A stretch of DNA of 64,000 bases from the NCBI GenBank assembly GCA_949358305.1, contig OX442314.1:2049087-2113086 (forward strand), in the 5' to 3' direction. This stretch comes from Strigamia acuminata. Its lineage: Eukaryota; Arthropoda; Chilopoda; Geophilomorpha; Linotaeniidae. Every line of letters begins with the position of its first letter. Position 1 is the first letter of the stretch. Of this stretch, positions 42,302-54,400 are shown in pieces. A program made the translations under genes and the position numbers. The notes beneath the pieces were generated by a model. That model saw nothing but the letters and a program-made list of their open reading frames with translations, was not told where the DNA came from and did no database searches.

Positions 42302-43249
42302 GATTGTTAGTTACTTAAGAGTTTTCTTGATGTTTGAGAACCGGGCTTACGTCCTAGCTTTGCTCCGATTGGATTTTTGTCGAGAAAAAGAGAATACATG
42401 AGATTCCAACAGTTATTTCCTATATTTAATGTATCAATTCCTTGTAGGTTATTATATTTCTTAAGATTAACTGTGAATGCGAAAAGTGCATGGTCTGAGA
42501 TAGAGTTCAATTAAACCAGTTGAGTTATTTTTTGCCTACCAGCAACAAACATTTGTATCGCGTTAGTTTGATAGATTCTGGAAAATAATCGACACCAAAC
42601 ACACTGAATTCAGTGAACACTAACAAACAAATCAGATTTAAGAAAACTAATAATAACATTCTGAAAAATAAAGACAAAAAAATTAACAGCAAATCAAGAA
42701 GCGGATGCTGCTGCCACAGTCACTGAGACTGCCACTGTTGAAGCATTTTCCACACATTAATATTATAAATAAAAGATTATTCAGGCAAAATAAAAGAAGG
42801 GTGTCATCATTCATTCACTATTTGTTGAAGAGGTTTTTCGACAGGAGTGGAAGACTTCCGGTCGAAGGTAGTGTTTTGTCGGGGAGTTTTTAATGGCATT
42901 AAGTTCATTTACAAAAAAGAAACAAAGTTTCATAAACCTATCACATCAAGAGAGTGGCTGTTGAGTTTGAGGTAATAGGTGAAATTTTTAGTTGCAGCGT
43001 ATCTTATTGAAGAAGAAAGCCCAGCATACCAGGCAGCTTACTGCACGCAGTTCCCACAACTATCTATTTCGCAATTACAAAGCCATTTGGAAAGAATCTG
43101 GCGTTTGGATCTTCCTGTTAGAAATGTTACACGATATATCACCGACCATTTTCGGTATTTGCGAAACAAAGGAACAAACACATCGGTTTTATCAATGTAC
43201 GAGTCTAGCAAATCTAATTAGAGTTATTTTGTGGAGCAAACTAATGGAG
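42302..43249. other. Repeat-rich spacer, no supported gene
   Basis: Short frames exist (for example at 42979-43221, 80 aa) but none shows family resemblance or splice signals. Confidence 0.4.
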
Positions 43250-44600
43250 AAATCAGCAGTCTCGAGATTGAGAGCAAGGGCAAGTTTCAGCAAGAGGAAG
43301 TTGGAAAATATGTCCTGAATAAGATCCAAGAACAACAGGATACGTTAATTCATGTTTTATCAGAACAGTAAGCACACATTGCAGATGTTCGTGGCAAATC
43401 CAATAAAAAATAAGTGGAAGCAAGCAGTTTCAAGTACAAGTCAGCTGTACAAAAGAAGGTCGTGTCCAAAAATTGATAGCTTAGTAAGAGAATGGACAAC
43501 ATCTACCAAAATGAGAAGAACAAACGTTTAAAGGAAAAGATAGAAGAGAATCCCATTTCAAGAAACTCCCAGCATTGCACCGTGAACAATGAGGAACTGG
43601 ACCTACACTGGATTGTCAGGTCATTTCTGTACAAGCCAGAAAATGCTACTAATGTGGAAAAGCTATGTGACAAGACCGTGCTAGTCAAAACCCGACTTTA
43701 AACCCAATGGGCAGGTGTGGCACTTGAAGCTAATTTCATCAAGGAAGCTTCAAATCAAATACCAAATCCATTCAAGGACATCTTCAACAAAATTTGTCAA
43801 GGCTAAATGTTATAGTGATTCTTTAGTGTCACAAAATGGAATGCACAAACAAAACAGCCAATTGTAAAAATTAAATTCTCTAATCAAATTAATACCAATC
43901 TCAGACGCCTAAGTGAATCAGTTCAATTCTGGAGTGACAAATATGCAAATCTCCGGATCAAATGTATGTTTTGTTTATCAATTTAAATCCAACAGGTGAA
44001 TGAATGCTACAATCTGATCCAGAATTAATAAATCAAGACAGCTACTAACACTAAATCCTAACCCTAATGCAATTCCTCAAAATCCAATCTTGATCAAATT
44101 CTGTATGAAAAATACTCGAGCTAAATACTGAATTTATGTCATTTTAATTCAGATTAAGATTAGGCCTAAAATGGAATCTATTGAGATCAATATTAAATAA
44201 AATCAAACCATTCCAGTTCCTTGGTTAAATTATTAAGTACGAATAAAATTCTTTAAACTTCGACTGAAAATCGAATGGAGAGGATGAATTGATTTTAGAT
44301 TAGGCCTAAAATAGAATGGAACCTTATGGAGACATGAAAAAATCGAAGAAATGTTGATTAAAATCAAACCATCGACTGGAAATACAATCCTAACCCAGTT
44401 CCTCGGTTCTACATCAATAAAATGCTGCATAAATACGGAAAAAGGAATGGAAATCCAATCCCAGAAGAAACAACCGACGAGCGAAATGGAATGGAATGTA
44501 CAACACAACCACGTGACTGTTGCTATGCCGACGAAAATGCATCGCTATTGGTAGGAATCAGATAGTTAATAACACTTGTTCTCACCAGAGCGGCGCTAGT
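43250..44600. repeat. Dispersed family Y, copy 2
   Basis: Positions 43265-43420 match 32460-32600, and 44150-44600 match parts of 37720-38460. Within this copy the block TTAGGCCTAAAATGGAATC...AGTTCCTTGG occurs twice (about 44160-44225 and 44297-44407), a partial tandem duplication. Short frames such as 43492-43701 (69 aa) are unlikely to be genes. Confidence 0.55.
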
Positions 44601-44693
44601 GGGACACTAATCGTAATCACTGACAGGTGAGATCGAAATTTAAATTTTCACATTCTTAAATGATGAATTAAAATTTCAAAGCGGTAATTTTAG

Positions 44694-44861
44694 ACAAACT
44701 GTTGACAAGCCAATTGCGAAATTCGTCGATAAAAAGAGAGGCGAAGAGGCGAAGAGGCGAAGTGGTTTACGCGCTGAAGAACTGTTGCGAATTGCGAATC
44801 GCAACCATGGACGATGCAAACCGTCAGAATTGAAAAACAAAATCCGAAGCTGCGAATAGAG
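44694..44861 (+). other. Candidate exon relic of an unknown gene
   Basis: After a TAATTTTAG acceptor-like site the frame gives KPIAKFVDKKRGEEAKRRSG, then LRAEELLRIANRNHGRCKPS and a stop. It is strongly basic and helical. GAGGCGAA is repeated three times in the DNA. No family was recognised and no partner exon found. Confidence 0.3.
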
Positions 44862-44869
44862 AATACGTA

Positions 44870-45955
44870 GCAAAAGTTGATTAACCGCAAAGTTCTTACC
44901 GGTGATTTTCGGGAAATTCCAACCTAGTTTCAATCCGTCGAGGTCGGTGAGTTGGTCACGGAATTAGCTGGTCGCTCACAAAGGCCTACATCGATCAAAG
45001 GTTGCAACAATCCTGCAGAGAATTAATTAATTTAGGCTTTTTAATTCAACTTCTTTGAATCAATTGCATTCGACATTTATCTAATGAGAATACACTAGCT
45101 TTAAGAAGAAAAACAATCCCTATTGTCCGGTCCGTGAATGGGGTCGAAAATATCTGAGAAATAAAGAAGAATTAATTATTATTATATTTCGCTTAATTTG
45201 TTTACTAATTTGTTCGGATTACTCTACCTGTTGTTTAGCGGGAGTGGTTTGACGCAATATCCGATGTCCGACAGACGGTTAGAAGCAAATTTAGTAGAGC
45301 AAGCCATCATTTAATGATAGTTAATCACGATATTTACTTAAGGCAATTCAACTAATCCGGTCGAATCACTTGCATTGAAACCGCCACGCACTTTATTCCT
45401 ACGACATGTGGCGAGGTGACTCCGGTGCTGCGAGTCAAAAATAAGCAGAGAAAAGAATTTAAGAATTCTAATTTCTCCTTCCGTTGACGGTTTCTTACTG
45501 TTTTGGGATCTTGTCCGGCATTAGAGGGTGAGAAGAAGTTTTCAACGGTCCTGAGCGGAAGAAATCGTCTCGGTGGGCGGCCATTTTACGCACCGCAGAT
45601 CCGAGGGTTTTCCCACTGAAAATAAAGGATTCGTTTAGATCGTTGTTTGAATATTAATTATTTACTTTTGTCTAAATTACGATTAATAATAAAAACGAAT
45701 TATGCCCGAACTCGAAAGATAATTTAACTCATGAGAGTAATGTCGGAAGATGGTTGTGAACCCAAGGCGGATGGATAATAATGTCTCGATTGGCTGTCTC
45801 GCGTTCACACCCGAATTCAGTTGTTGTTATGAATTTTGCTGTTATGTTTATTGTAAAAGTTATCTGTTTGATTTATTACATCTCATTTTGTAATGAATTA
45901 ATGTTATGTAAATTTTCGAATCTATTCTTTAAATTGTAAAGTAACAAACGAGGTT
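44870..45955. other. Spacer left of the BEL fragment, nothing recognised
   Basis: A moderately GC-rich segment around 45480-45610 (GGGCGGCCATTTTACGCACC) could be part of an LTR or leader, but no repeat partner lies in the window. I see no gene. Confidence 0.4.
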
Positions 45956-45959
45956 CATG

Positions 45960-46025
45960 ACTTTGAACGAGTGATGCAACGTCTGCGCTATACTGCCGCA
46001 CTTTTTCATCTTGATTCGGTTTACA
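45960..46025 (-). pseudogene. BEL/Pao retrotransposon fragment, downstream half (split by gypsy 2)
   Basis: Read on the minus strand this continues the protease-like frame from 60905-61136 without a shift once gypsy 2 and one AGTT copy are removed (VNRIKMKKCGSIAQ after SFITTEL). It then degenerates after about 30 codons. Confidence 0.6.
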
Positions 46026-46029
46026 AGTT

Positions 46030-48493
46030 TGTGACGGTTACACCAAGGACGACTACTCCAATGGACGGGAAACACAATGCTGTGGGGTTGGCCTATGTCT
46101 GACCAACTCCCACAATCCTTAGCGCGATAAATTAGTACGCCACCTTGTGGTGGTAATGGTTAACAGTGTCAGCTGACATTAACAACCTAGTCAGGACAAA
46201 ACAATTCATAAACTCGTGCACATTTCCAACAACAACAACAATTAGTTATTTGGTTACTTACACATCCCACAAGGTAATTAAATAGGCTTATTTATTTAAA
46301 ATGTGCGCCTGTATTTATTTATTTAATAAAAAACGAAAACTGACACAACTAAAAATGTAAACAAATATTGGATTTTGATAGACTATCTTAGTCTGGTGTC
46401 TCCATTCAAACGAGGTTGAAAATCATACATTTTGAACCACTGTTAAAGAATTTGTGTTAAATTGTACATTAATTTGCAATACACCAGTACAATATTTAAT
46501 CTTTCAACTACTAAACAAATTAAAATCAAGTAATCATATTTCATTTTTTATTTAAGTCTTCAATGCAAAACATTTACGATCGAACGCACATGTCCGTACC
46601 GACAATTACGTGCTGCACGCTTAAAAATATAACAATATCATTAAGATTTCATTTTTAATAATACCAGTACATTAATAATGCCTTACTTAACAATATTATC
46701 ACTTACTTTTATTTATTAGAAGGCCTGTTTTCTTAGATTGGATTGCAAAACTTTACAATCACTTGGGAGAACTTAGAGTGGAAATTGCAAATGGCTGCCA
46801 ATCTAGTTCGAAAATACACCCCTGAAAATCGCGCTAAGGATTGTGGGAGTTGGTCAGACATAGGCCAACCCCACAGCATTGTGTTTCCCGTCCATTGGAG
46901 TAGTCGTCCTTGGTTACACTGTCATACACTTTGTTAGTATAGGACGATTACTTCACCAATAGATGGCGCTGATACGTTTTAGCGGTAATTTCAAATTTCG
47001 ACAATTTTTGAATGAATAAAATATAAATTACTATTTATATTTTATTCCACTGCGACTTTATACACTTTTAAATACTTTTGGATGTTTTAATACTAGTTGA
47101 TTTATTTGTCACATAATTCTATTGAATTATGTGCAAACTTTACACCTGGTGAAGTCACCCTTCATCACCCACTGTGAGTTGGACTCCTTTTGGATTATAG
47201 TCAAAGGGACTTAATCCAAAATGTGTCCTGCGTATCCAGTTCCTGTTTGGACCTAGTAGAAGACTATGTCCTGAGTATCCACTTCCTATGACCTAGGATT
47301 GGATGGATTTGACTGCCCAGTGATCCCATTGGATCACTGAACAGCTATTCTCCTCACCGAGTATATATCCCCCTGCAAAACGGATATAGCTCGCTCTTGT
47401 TCTTGTTTTGTTTGATACTGATATTACTTGAGCACATATTATACTTCTCTGCGTTCCGACAATCCGTTGTAGAAATACTTTGTATTTAGTGTAAGTATCT
47501 AGAGTGAGTAGAAGACTCACAGACACACTGCCCGCCTCTTCATGCCAACATTCCGTTGTAGAAATGTAGTAACTAGAGTGAGTAATTCACAGACACATTT
47601 AAGTGTAGTATCTAGAGTGGGGTACAACCCACAGACGCACTCCCTCCAGCTTCATGCCAACATTCCGTTGTAGAGTGCAGAATCTAGAGTGGAGTAAAAT
47701 TCACAGACGCATTGGTAATGTAGAATCTAGAGTGGAGTATTTATATTTCACAGACGCATTATCAGAGTGATCGACGCGGAGTAATTTCCCGGTTACTCTC
47801 CCGCCAGCCAGGACCGAGTGGAGTAATTTCCCGGCGATGGATAACCTTTCCTGCGAGATATTTCGATTCAATTCGTTATTGGTTTGACGGAACATTTAAG
47901 TCTAACTTAGATGTTGATTGCACTCGGGGCAAAAAATAGCTCGGCGCTATTTTAATATATTTTACTTATTTTCACAGTTTAAGTTAAGTTTGTGACTCTA
48001 AAATATCATGATTAATTCCATAGAATTAATATGACTATTTATTCTCACATTGTTACATCTCGCGGTAATTATTGATTACAACAATTATCTGCGATGCGAT
48101 GTGTGTGACGATACAGAAAAGTCAACCGCACCTCTCGGATATAACCCACCCAGCCTAACCATTTACACGCCTTTTAGAACCAAACCCCGGACCATTTAGA
48201 AGCCAAAGCCATTCATAGATGACATCTTTTACGTCACAGCAATAAGACCGTTACAAATTCTTATTGCATGACTGAAGCCTTCAAATGATATTATTTCAGG
48301 GCTTTTGCCAAATAAATGTATAGTTTAACTTATCGTCATTTTAGCCACTTGTAGGCATAATAGTTATATAAGTTTCAACCGGAATAAATGTTATATGTTT
48401 TGAGAAAACATCAGGTTTGCATATTTTACGCTTTCACACAGATAGTTCACACTTTAGTTTAGCAATTGCTATCTCCAGAAGGTAATCGTCACA
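46030..48493 (+). repeat. 5' LTR of gypsy 2 (1,588 bp plus an 869-bp insertion)
   Basis: It aligns base for base with 59313-60900 at a constant offset of 12,407 after position 46920. LTR features include ACAGACGCA/GTATCTAGAGTG repeats at about 47480-47760. The short frames inside (for example 47293-47526) occur identically in both LTRs and are not genes. Confidence 0.95.
46044..46912. mobile_element. hAT-like 869-bp MITE inserted in the gypsy 2 5' LTR
   Basis: 85-bp perfect terminal inverted repeats (46044-46128 and 46828-46912) begin CAAGGACGACTACTCCAATG. The flanking duplication is GTTACAC (7 bp), or GGTTACAC (8 bp) if the last G is counted as flank. The intact 3' LTR shows the empty site TGACGGTTACACTGTC at 59315-59330. 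There is no transposase. Confidence 0.93.
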
Positions 48494-48495
48494 CG

Positions 48496-48513
48496 TGGAG
48501 GTCCCACCGAGAT
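48496..48513 (+). other. Primer binding site of gypsy 2, tRNA-Gln(UUG)
   Basis: TGGAGGTCCCACCGAGAT begins two bases after the 5' LTR. It is fully complementary over 18 bases to the 3' end of tRNA-Gln(UUG) as I know it from animals. The identity of the tRNA is from established tRNA sequence. Confidence 0.85.
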
Positions 48514-49364
48514 AGGTTGCATTTTATCGAAGTGAACTCTGTGATCAAAGTGTAAAAATTGAAAAGCGAATTTTTGATTATTTATGTAAATATTATAATC
48601 AGAAAATTTCCGATTTTCTCCTTGAATTTACTGCGCAATATTCATTTGTTTTCAAAAAATTCTCATTATCTTTTGGAAATATTTGAAGTCGAATTTTTGG
48701 ATTATTTTGAAAACTCATTATAATTCCGAATTTCGTACAAAAAATCTATTTTGATTTTGTTGAGTTTCCCAGAATATTCGGCTATATTCTGGAAAATTTT
48801 GAAACCCTAAATTTTGATCAAAAAACGATTTTGACCAGAATTTCTGCTAACGAAAGAATAAAAGTTAAAATATTTTATTTTGCTGGTTAAAAGACTTGAC
48901 CAAGTTTCCATTGTTCTGTTCAACGTTTTGGATTATTATTTTAATCTTTGACGAAGTAAAGAATGTAACAAAGAGAGCCACTCACGATGCAGCTCGGAGT
49001 AGGTCATCCAGATGTGGGATTGTTGAGAATTTCGGGTTAAGAAATTATCAGAAATTTTTTCAACATCGCCAATCACAGCAGATTGTCCTGACAAAGGAAA
49101 TTTTCCGGAAGCTAGTTTGACAACCAATATTCAGCCACACTTGCTTTTCGACAGTGCGACCATCCAGTTGTGCCTTGTGACCAGTGCCCGTTTGGACCAT
49201 TCTTGACCACGCAACAGGACAGTTCTTTCCCGAAGCCACTTCAGTTTCAGCAGTTAAGGTTGTATTTTTTCAAATTATTTCTTAGTTTAATATTAAGCGT
49301 GCTACATTTACGCTAGTTCAGTTAAATTTATCTTTTTTGTTGTACGTGTATTTCTTTGAGTAAT
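48514..49364 (+). other. Leader (untranslated) of gypsy 2
   Basis: 850 bp between primer site and gag, without a credible coding frame; probably holds packaging signals. Confidence 0.6.
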
Positions 49365-51413
49365 ATGGCCCGTAGACCTGTAAGAGTTCGTGGAACACGA
49401 GGAAATCGTGGGGCACGACGACGTGGTGGTATGTGTGAAACACCAAGAGGAATTGTGGAGTCTGATTTAGAAAGCCAGGGGGAAGAAAATGTTCCTAGAG
49501 ACGTTTCCAACCCAGGTAGTGCTCGAACGGATCCACTATCCGTCCCGCATGATTTAGAAGTTTACTGTCGCCATTACCAATTGGAGGTGACGCAGTTTTC
49601 CTCTTTGTGTGAAGCACAACAATACACGGCGAATAATCATCACGAGAGAAATCGTGTAATTACTCCCGATGTAGTTGTAACCAACGAACGAAGTGTTTCT
49701 GTAGATCGAACTGGCCCTCGTTCACCGGCCACATATCGCTACCAGCAATTACCTGGATGGCGAATGAATGTTGCTCGTGACGACAATGGGCAGTTAAATT
49801 CTTCATTATCCGTTCAACCTTCGATTCAGTTACCAGCTAGTTCTTGGCGATCGAATTCGGCCGAAAGAATGGGAAATTCCGGACAAGGAAATATTTCTGC
49901 GCCAATTTCCCGAAATTTGCCAAGTGCGACGGCAGTAAATAATAATTTACCCGCTCCCACTGGGAATTTGAATGATTCTTTCCGAGTTCCACAGCCTCGA
50001 ACTAATCTGTCGGTCCTACCAAGGGGGAGAAATGAAAATTATCAAAATTTTCAATCTCACACCCAATCTGATGGGGATTTTAGGAATTATAGAAATTCCC
50101 GCTCTCAGGGTGGACGAGCTCCGCCGAGAAATCAACGATTTCCCGGAGCTCCTGGTGATCCTCGTGACTCCGATCCTAACTCGAGTAGTGACGAATCTCA
50201 CGCTGGTGGAGGGGGAAATTATAACAATAATTTCCACCGACGTAATAATTCTCGTTCTCCTCCGCCACCTGATAGACGCCAAAATTTTCGAGAAGAACCA
50301 AATCCGCCACCCAGAGACCAAGAAAGTCGGTCTACACCCAATTCGAACTCTGCTTCTAATTTGTCGGACGAAAATGTAAAACAAATTATTCAGGGTTTAG
50401 TAGGTCAAATCCGAAGCCCGAGTACTCCCAGTCAGAATTTTGGAAAAGGAATCGAGATTCCTATTTTTGACGGGAAACAGACAGAGGTTGCGCGATTCCT
50501 TGAAATCGTCAAAGCTGTCGCACTCGGGAAAGGCATCCCTTTAGACGACATGGTACACACTGCTGTACCTGGACGACTATTAGGCCATGCACAACGTTGG
50601 TTCCAAAAGCAACGCCATACTTTTAACAGTTGGCGAACTTTCGAAGCCTCTTTTCTCGATTGTTTCGATCTCGTTCCACTTACAAGAGAAAGGCGACTTC
50701 TTAATGTAAAACAACGAGCCGACGAATCACTTTATAGTTTTCTTCTGCGTTATACGCAAGAACAAGGTGAAGTGCCGCCAGGTGATAAAACTGGACGTGC
50801 GCAATTATTTGACAATCTAACTCAAGAAAGTTTCACGGCGTTATGTACACAAGGAATGTATGGTAACTTTACAGTAGATGACATTCTACAATATGTAGGA
50901 GCAAATCGCTCTAAGTTTGAAAGTTCTCAACTTGCAGAAAAATTGGAGTATGATAATCGAGAGAATCATCTTACTCCAAAAGTTCACGAAAAATCTAAGA
51001 TTTTTCCATCTAAAACTTCACTACGTTTGACACAAACGCAAGATGAGGTTGAAAATGAAGACGAGTCGGAAAATGACGACTCAACTGACGATGGTTCAAT
51101 GGAGCGATTATTTGCCGCCCAGTATGAAAAGACTACTGGAAAATGCTTTTTCTGTCACGAGCCTGGACATTTTAAAAGAGAATGTCCCGCTCTTGCTAAA
51201 AAATTAGCAGGGAAAACAGACTCGTTAAATTCAAATAAAAGATTTAACCACTCTGCTCCCAACCCCGAGTTTAAACGACCCAAACAAAATTGGGTTACGT
51301 CAGAAACTTTAGACTCCAAATTTACTGACTTTCAGAAAAACATGGTTGACCTGTTAATTAAGCATTTACCAGCAGCCACTGAGTCAGTCACTCCCGACGA
51401 GACAAAAAACTGA
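49365..51413 (+). CDS. gag: Gypsy 2 gag (682 aa)
   Basis: The ATG at 49365 gives MARRPVRVRGTRGNRGARRR, an Arg-rich N-terminus. About 300 residues of low-complexity, Asn/Pro/Ser/Arg-rich sequence follow. The capsid-like core is at about 365-530 (PIFDGKQTEVARFLEIVKAV, AQRWFQKQRHTFNSWRTFEA). An acidic stretch precedes a single CCHC knuckle, CFFCHEPGHFKREC, at about 594-607. The frame ends at TGA 51411-51413 directly after a slippery heptamer. The long disordered N-terminus is unusual compared with gypsy 1. There is no protease in this frame; it sits in pol. Confidence 0.93.
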   Translation: MARRPVRVRGTRGNRGARRRGGMCETPRGIVESDLESQGEENVPRDVSNPGSARTDPLSVPHDLEVYCRHYQLEVTQFSSLCEAQQYTANNHHERNRVITPDVVVTNERSVSVDRTGPRSPATYRYQQLPGWRMNVARDDNGQLNSSLSVQPSIQLPASSWRSNSAERMGNSGQGNISAPISRNLPSATAVNNNLPAPTGNLNDSFRVPQPRTNLSVLPRGRNENYQNFQSHTQSDGDFRNYRNSRSQGGRAPPRNQRFPGAPGDPRDSDPNSSSDESHAGGGGNYNNNFHRRNNSRSPPPPDRRQNFREEPNPPPRDQESRSTPNSNSASNLSDENVKQIIQGLVGQIRSPSTPSQNFGKGIEIPIFDGKQTEVARFLEIVKAVALGKGIPLDDMVHTAVPGRLLGHAQRWFQKQRHTFNSWRTFEASFLDCFDLVPLTRERRLLNVKQRADESLYSFLLRYTQEQGEVPPGDKTGRAQLFDNLTQESFTALCTQGMYGNFTVDDILQYVGANRSKFESSQLAEKLEYDNRENHLTPKVHEKSKIFPSKTSLRLTQTQDEVENEDESENDDSTDDGSMERLFAAQYEKTTGKCFFCHEPGHFKRECPALAKKLAGKTDSLNSNKRFNHSAPNPEFKRPKQNWVTSETLDSKFTDFQKNMVDLLIKHLPAATESVTPDETKN

Positions 51414-51444
51414 TTCAGGGGGTTGTTCAAGTTGTCCAACCCCC
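51404..51444 (+). promoter_or_regulatory. Programmed -1 frameshift signal, gag to pol
   Basis: The heptamer A AAA AAC (51404-51410) is in the right phase (ACA AAA AAC TGA). After a 7-base spacer, GGGGGTTG (51418-51425) can pair with CAACCCCC (51437-51444) around an 11-base loop. The -1 frame is open from the heptamer into pol. All three parts of a standard signal are present. Confidence 0.9.
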
Positions 51445-54400
51445 GCTTAAAGAGTTGTTTCCTCTCTCGGAATTGTCAAATGATTTATTTTCACAAAAAG
51501 ATGAATTTAAATTAAGACATAAGCCTAGTCATCTCACAGTACCTTATGTCGATGATTCGAAGAATAAACCACCATCGTTGGTCATTTCTTACGAAGCAGT
51601 ACCTGTCTGTCGAAAGACTAGCAGCTCTACTGGCGGTGTCAATGAAAATTTAAAAGTCATGACAGACCAACTAGAAAATTTGAGTATTTTCAGTGGAAGC
51701 TGGAATGCACCGAAAAAACCACTTGTACCCAAAGTTTTTAAGTTAAGGAAAATCCTTAAACTTGAAAAATGGAACAATAAAGATCGAGAAGAACTTCTTG
51801 GCAAACTTTGCAATAGCAAATTAATTAATGGTGGCAAAGATGATCCGCGTATGAATGTCCAAATTGGAGGTTTGGATTACAACGCACTAATGGACTCTGG
51901 AGCCACCCAATGTTTTATTGGAGTACAACTCCTTTCAAACACAGAAATTCCGGTGGAATTCATACAAGAATGTCCCCGCGGAATGCGTGTCTGCGCAGTC
52001 GGAATAGATCACCGACCTATCGGTCAAGTTTGTCTTTGTGTCAAATGGGCCGATAAAAGGAGAGTTACACCTATGACCTTCATAATTCTACACAAGAATG
52101 TATGTGGGTTAATTTTGGGTCACAATTTTATGCGTAGAACGGGGATAAACCCTAATCCCCGACGGGCTGTGTTCACCTGTGATGACATGCCCGGATGGAC
52201 AGCACCATACGAGACCACTGAACTTAACTGTTGTTTAGCAAACATTAGGACTTTGGGTCTCCAAGGTGAAGGAACTCCCACTTCACCTGACTGGGCAGAA
52301 AAACTCGTCGAAGGCTGCAACAGCTCGGCGGAAGAAAAACAGCTACTCGTAAACGTTCTTGTGAAATTAAAAAACGTATTTCGAGACCAATTGGGCTGTA
52401 CGAAGGTGGCCAAGCACAGCATCAAGTTTAAACCTGGTGCTACTTGGAAACACCAGCCATATAGAATGTACAACCCGGCCAAGAAGGCCATTATGACGGA
52501 ATTGGTCGAGGAGTTAGAGGCCGATGGGTTAATCGAACCTGCCACTGGCCCTTATATAAGTCACCCTGTCATAGTGGCTAAACCCGGCGGGAAGTATCGA
52601 TTATGTATCGACTTCCGCTGGTTGAATGCGATCACAGAAGTTGATGCAATTCAAATGCCAAGTATTGACCTATTAATTCACCATACTAATCAGGCCAAGT
52701 ACTTTACATCCATTGATTTAACTAAAGGTTATCATCAAATGGAAATGGAGGAGGAGGATAAGAGCAAAACTGCTTTTTACACCCCAAAAGGCAAATTTCA
52801 ATTCAAGAGATTGCCATTTGGCCTTTGTAATGCACCTAGTTCTTTTCAACACCTCATGACTACTGTATTGGGTGACTCTTTATATAAACATGCTCTGGTC
52901 TATTTAGACAATATAATTATTTTTTCTGACACATGGGAAAATCATTTATTACATATTAAAGACGTACTTGAGAAGTTAGATGCCGCAAATCTAACTATCA
53001 ATAAAGACAAGTCAAAATTTGGTCGAACATCATTACGATTTTTAGGCCATTTAATTTCCGAGGGATCTCTTCTTCCAGACCCGGACAAAGTCTCGGCTGT
53101 AAGGAATTTTCCCAAACCGACTTGTTCTAAAGACATTCAGAGATTTGTAGGACTTGCGAATTTTTTCCGAAAATTTATTCCTAACATCGCAAATATTGCT
53201 CGTCCATTGACCAATATTATGCATGATCAAGCAAAGTTTGTGTGGGATGATTCACAAACAACTGCATTCGAAACTATCAAAGATATTTTGTGTGACAAGG
53301 ACCAAGCCCTTCTTCACATGCCAGATATGAATAAACCTTTTGTCATTTTGACAGATGCTTCTCATTCAGGCTTGGGTGCAGTACTCTGTCAAGACGTAGA
53401 GTTATTCTGTGAAAAGAAACAGAAATTAATAATGGTCCCGAAAGCAGTCGCGTACGCCAGTCGAGTGTTACACGGGGCCGAAGTAAGGTATTCTACGCCG
53501 GAATTGGAGTGTTTGGCTGTTGTATGGGCAATCGAAAGATTTCGCCCATATATTGAATACACGACTTTCACTCTCGAGTCCGATGCTAAGGCCCTTAGCT
53601 GGTTGATGAGTACGCCGGAACCATCGGGAAGGTTTGGTCGTTGGGCCGTCAAAATACAATGTGGCGCGTTTAAAATTATTTTTAGACGCGGCGCAATGAA
53701 CCAAGTAGCGGACGCATTATCACGCGCTCCACTGTCTGCACTAGACACTCCGGATTATGATTATATCGAACCAGAGGAAATCACCCATTTCTATCCAACT
53801 TGGAATGGAAACAGGTGTGCATCTTTACAAGTGACGGAAACTGAGCGCAAACATTTTCTTACAAATGTTGGCCTTAGTTTAGACTTTTTCTCAGAATCAT
53901 ATAATCCAGTTAGATTTCATGATTCTGGAGAAAAGGGGGAGGAAGAAGGATGTACGAGAGAAAATTGCAGACATATAGATGTCCACAATTGTAATCACGA
54001 AAATGTACACACTGCGCTAACAGATATCCTAAAAGTAGTTCCGCCGACGCGAGACGAAATTATCGAAGCGCAGCTTAAAGATCCAGCATGTAGTAAAATC
54101 CTTGTTTACCTAAAAGGAGACGAAAAATTAAAAAATCGTATCACGGATAAACATTGGTTAAATGCGATTCGTGGCTACACTCTCGACGAACCGGAAGAAA
54201 ATAAAGGTGTTATGCTAATTTATTTTGCTCCGACCGATGAGGAGGAGTTAAACGACTCCGGCAACGGGTTTAAGGCGGTAATTCCACGCTCTCTTGTGAG
54301 ACGTGCATTATTCGCATGCCACGGCCACCCACTTACAGGACATGCCGGCATGAGCAAAACCCTAGATAGAGCAAAAAAGATGTATTTCTGGCCTAGAATG

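Noticed and set aside
47293-47895. Two short minus frames inside the gypsy 2 LTR, repeated at 59700-60302
   Set aside because: Their duplication is explained by the two LTRs; no coding features.
48936-49127. Short minus frame in the gypsy 2 leader
   Set aside because: No family, no signals, and opposite to the element's transcription.
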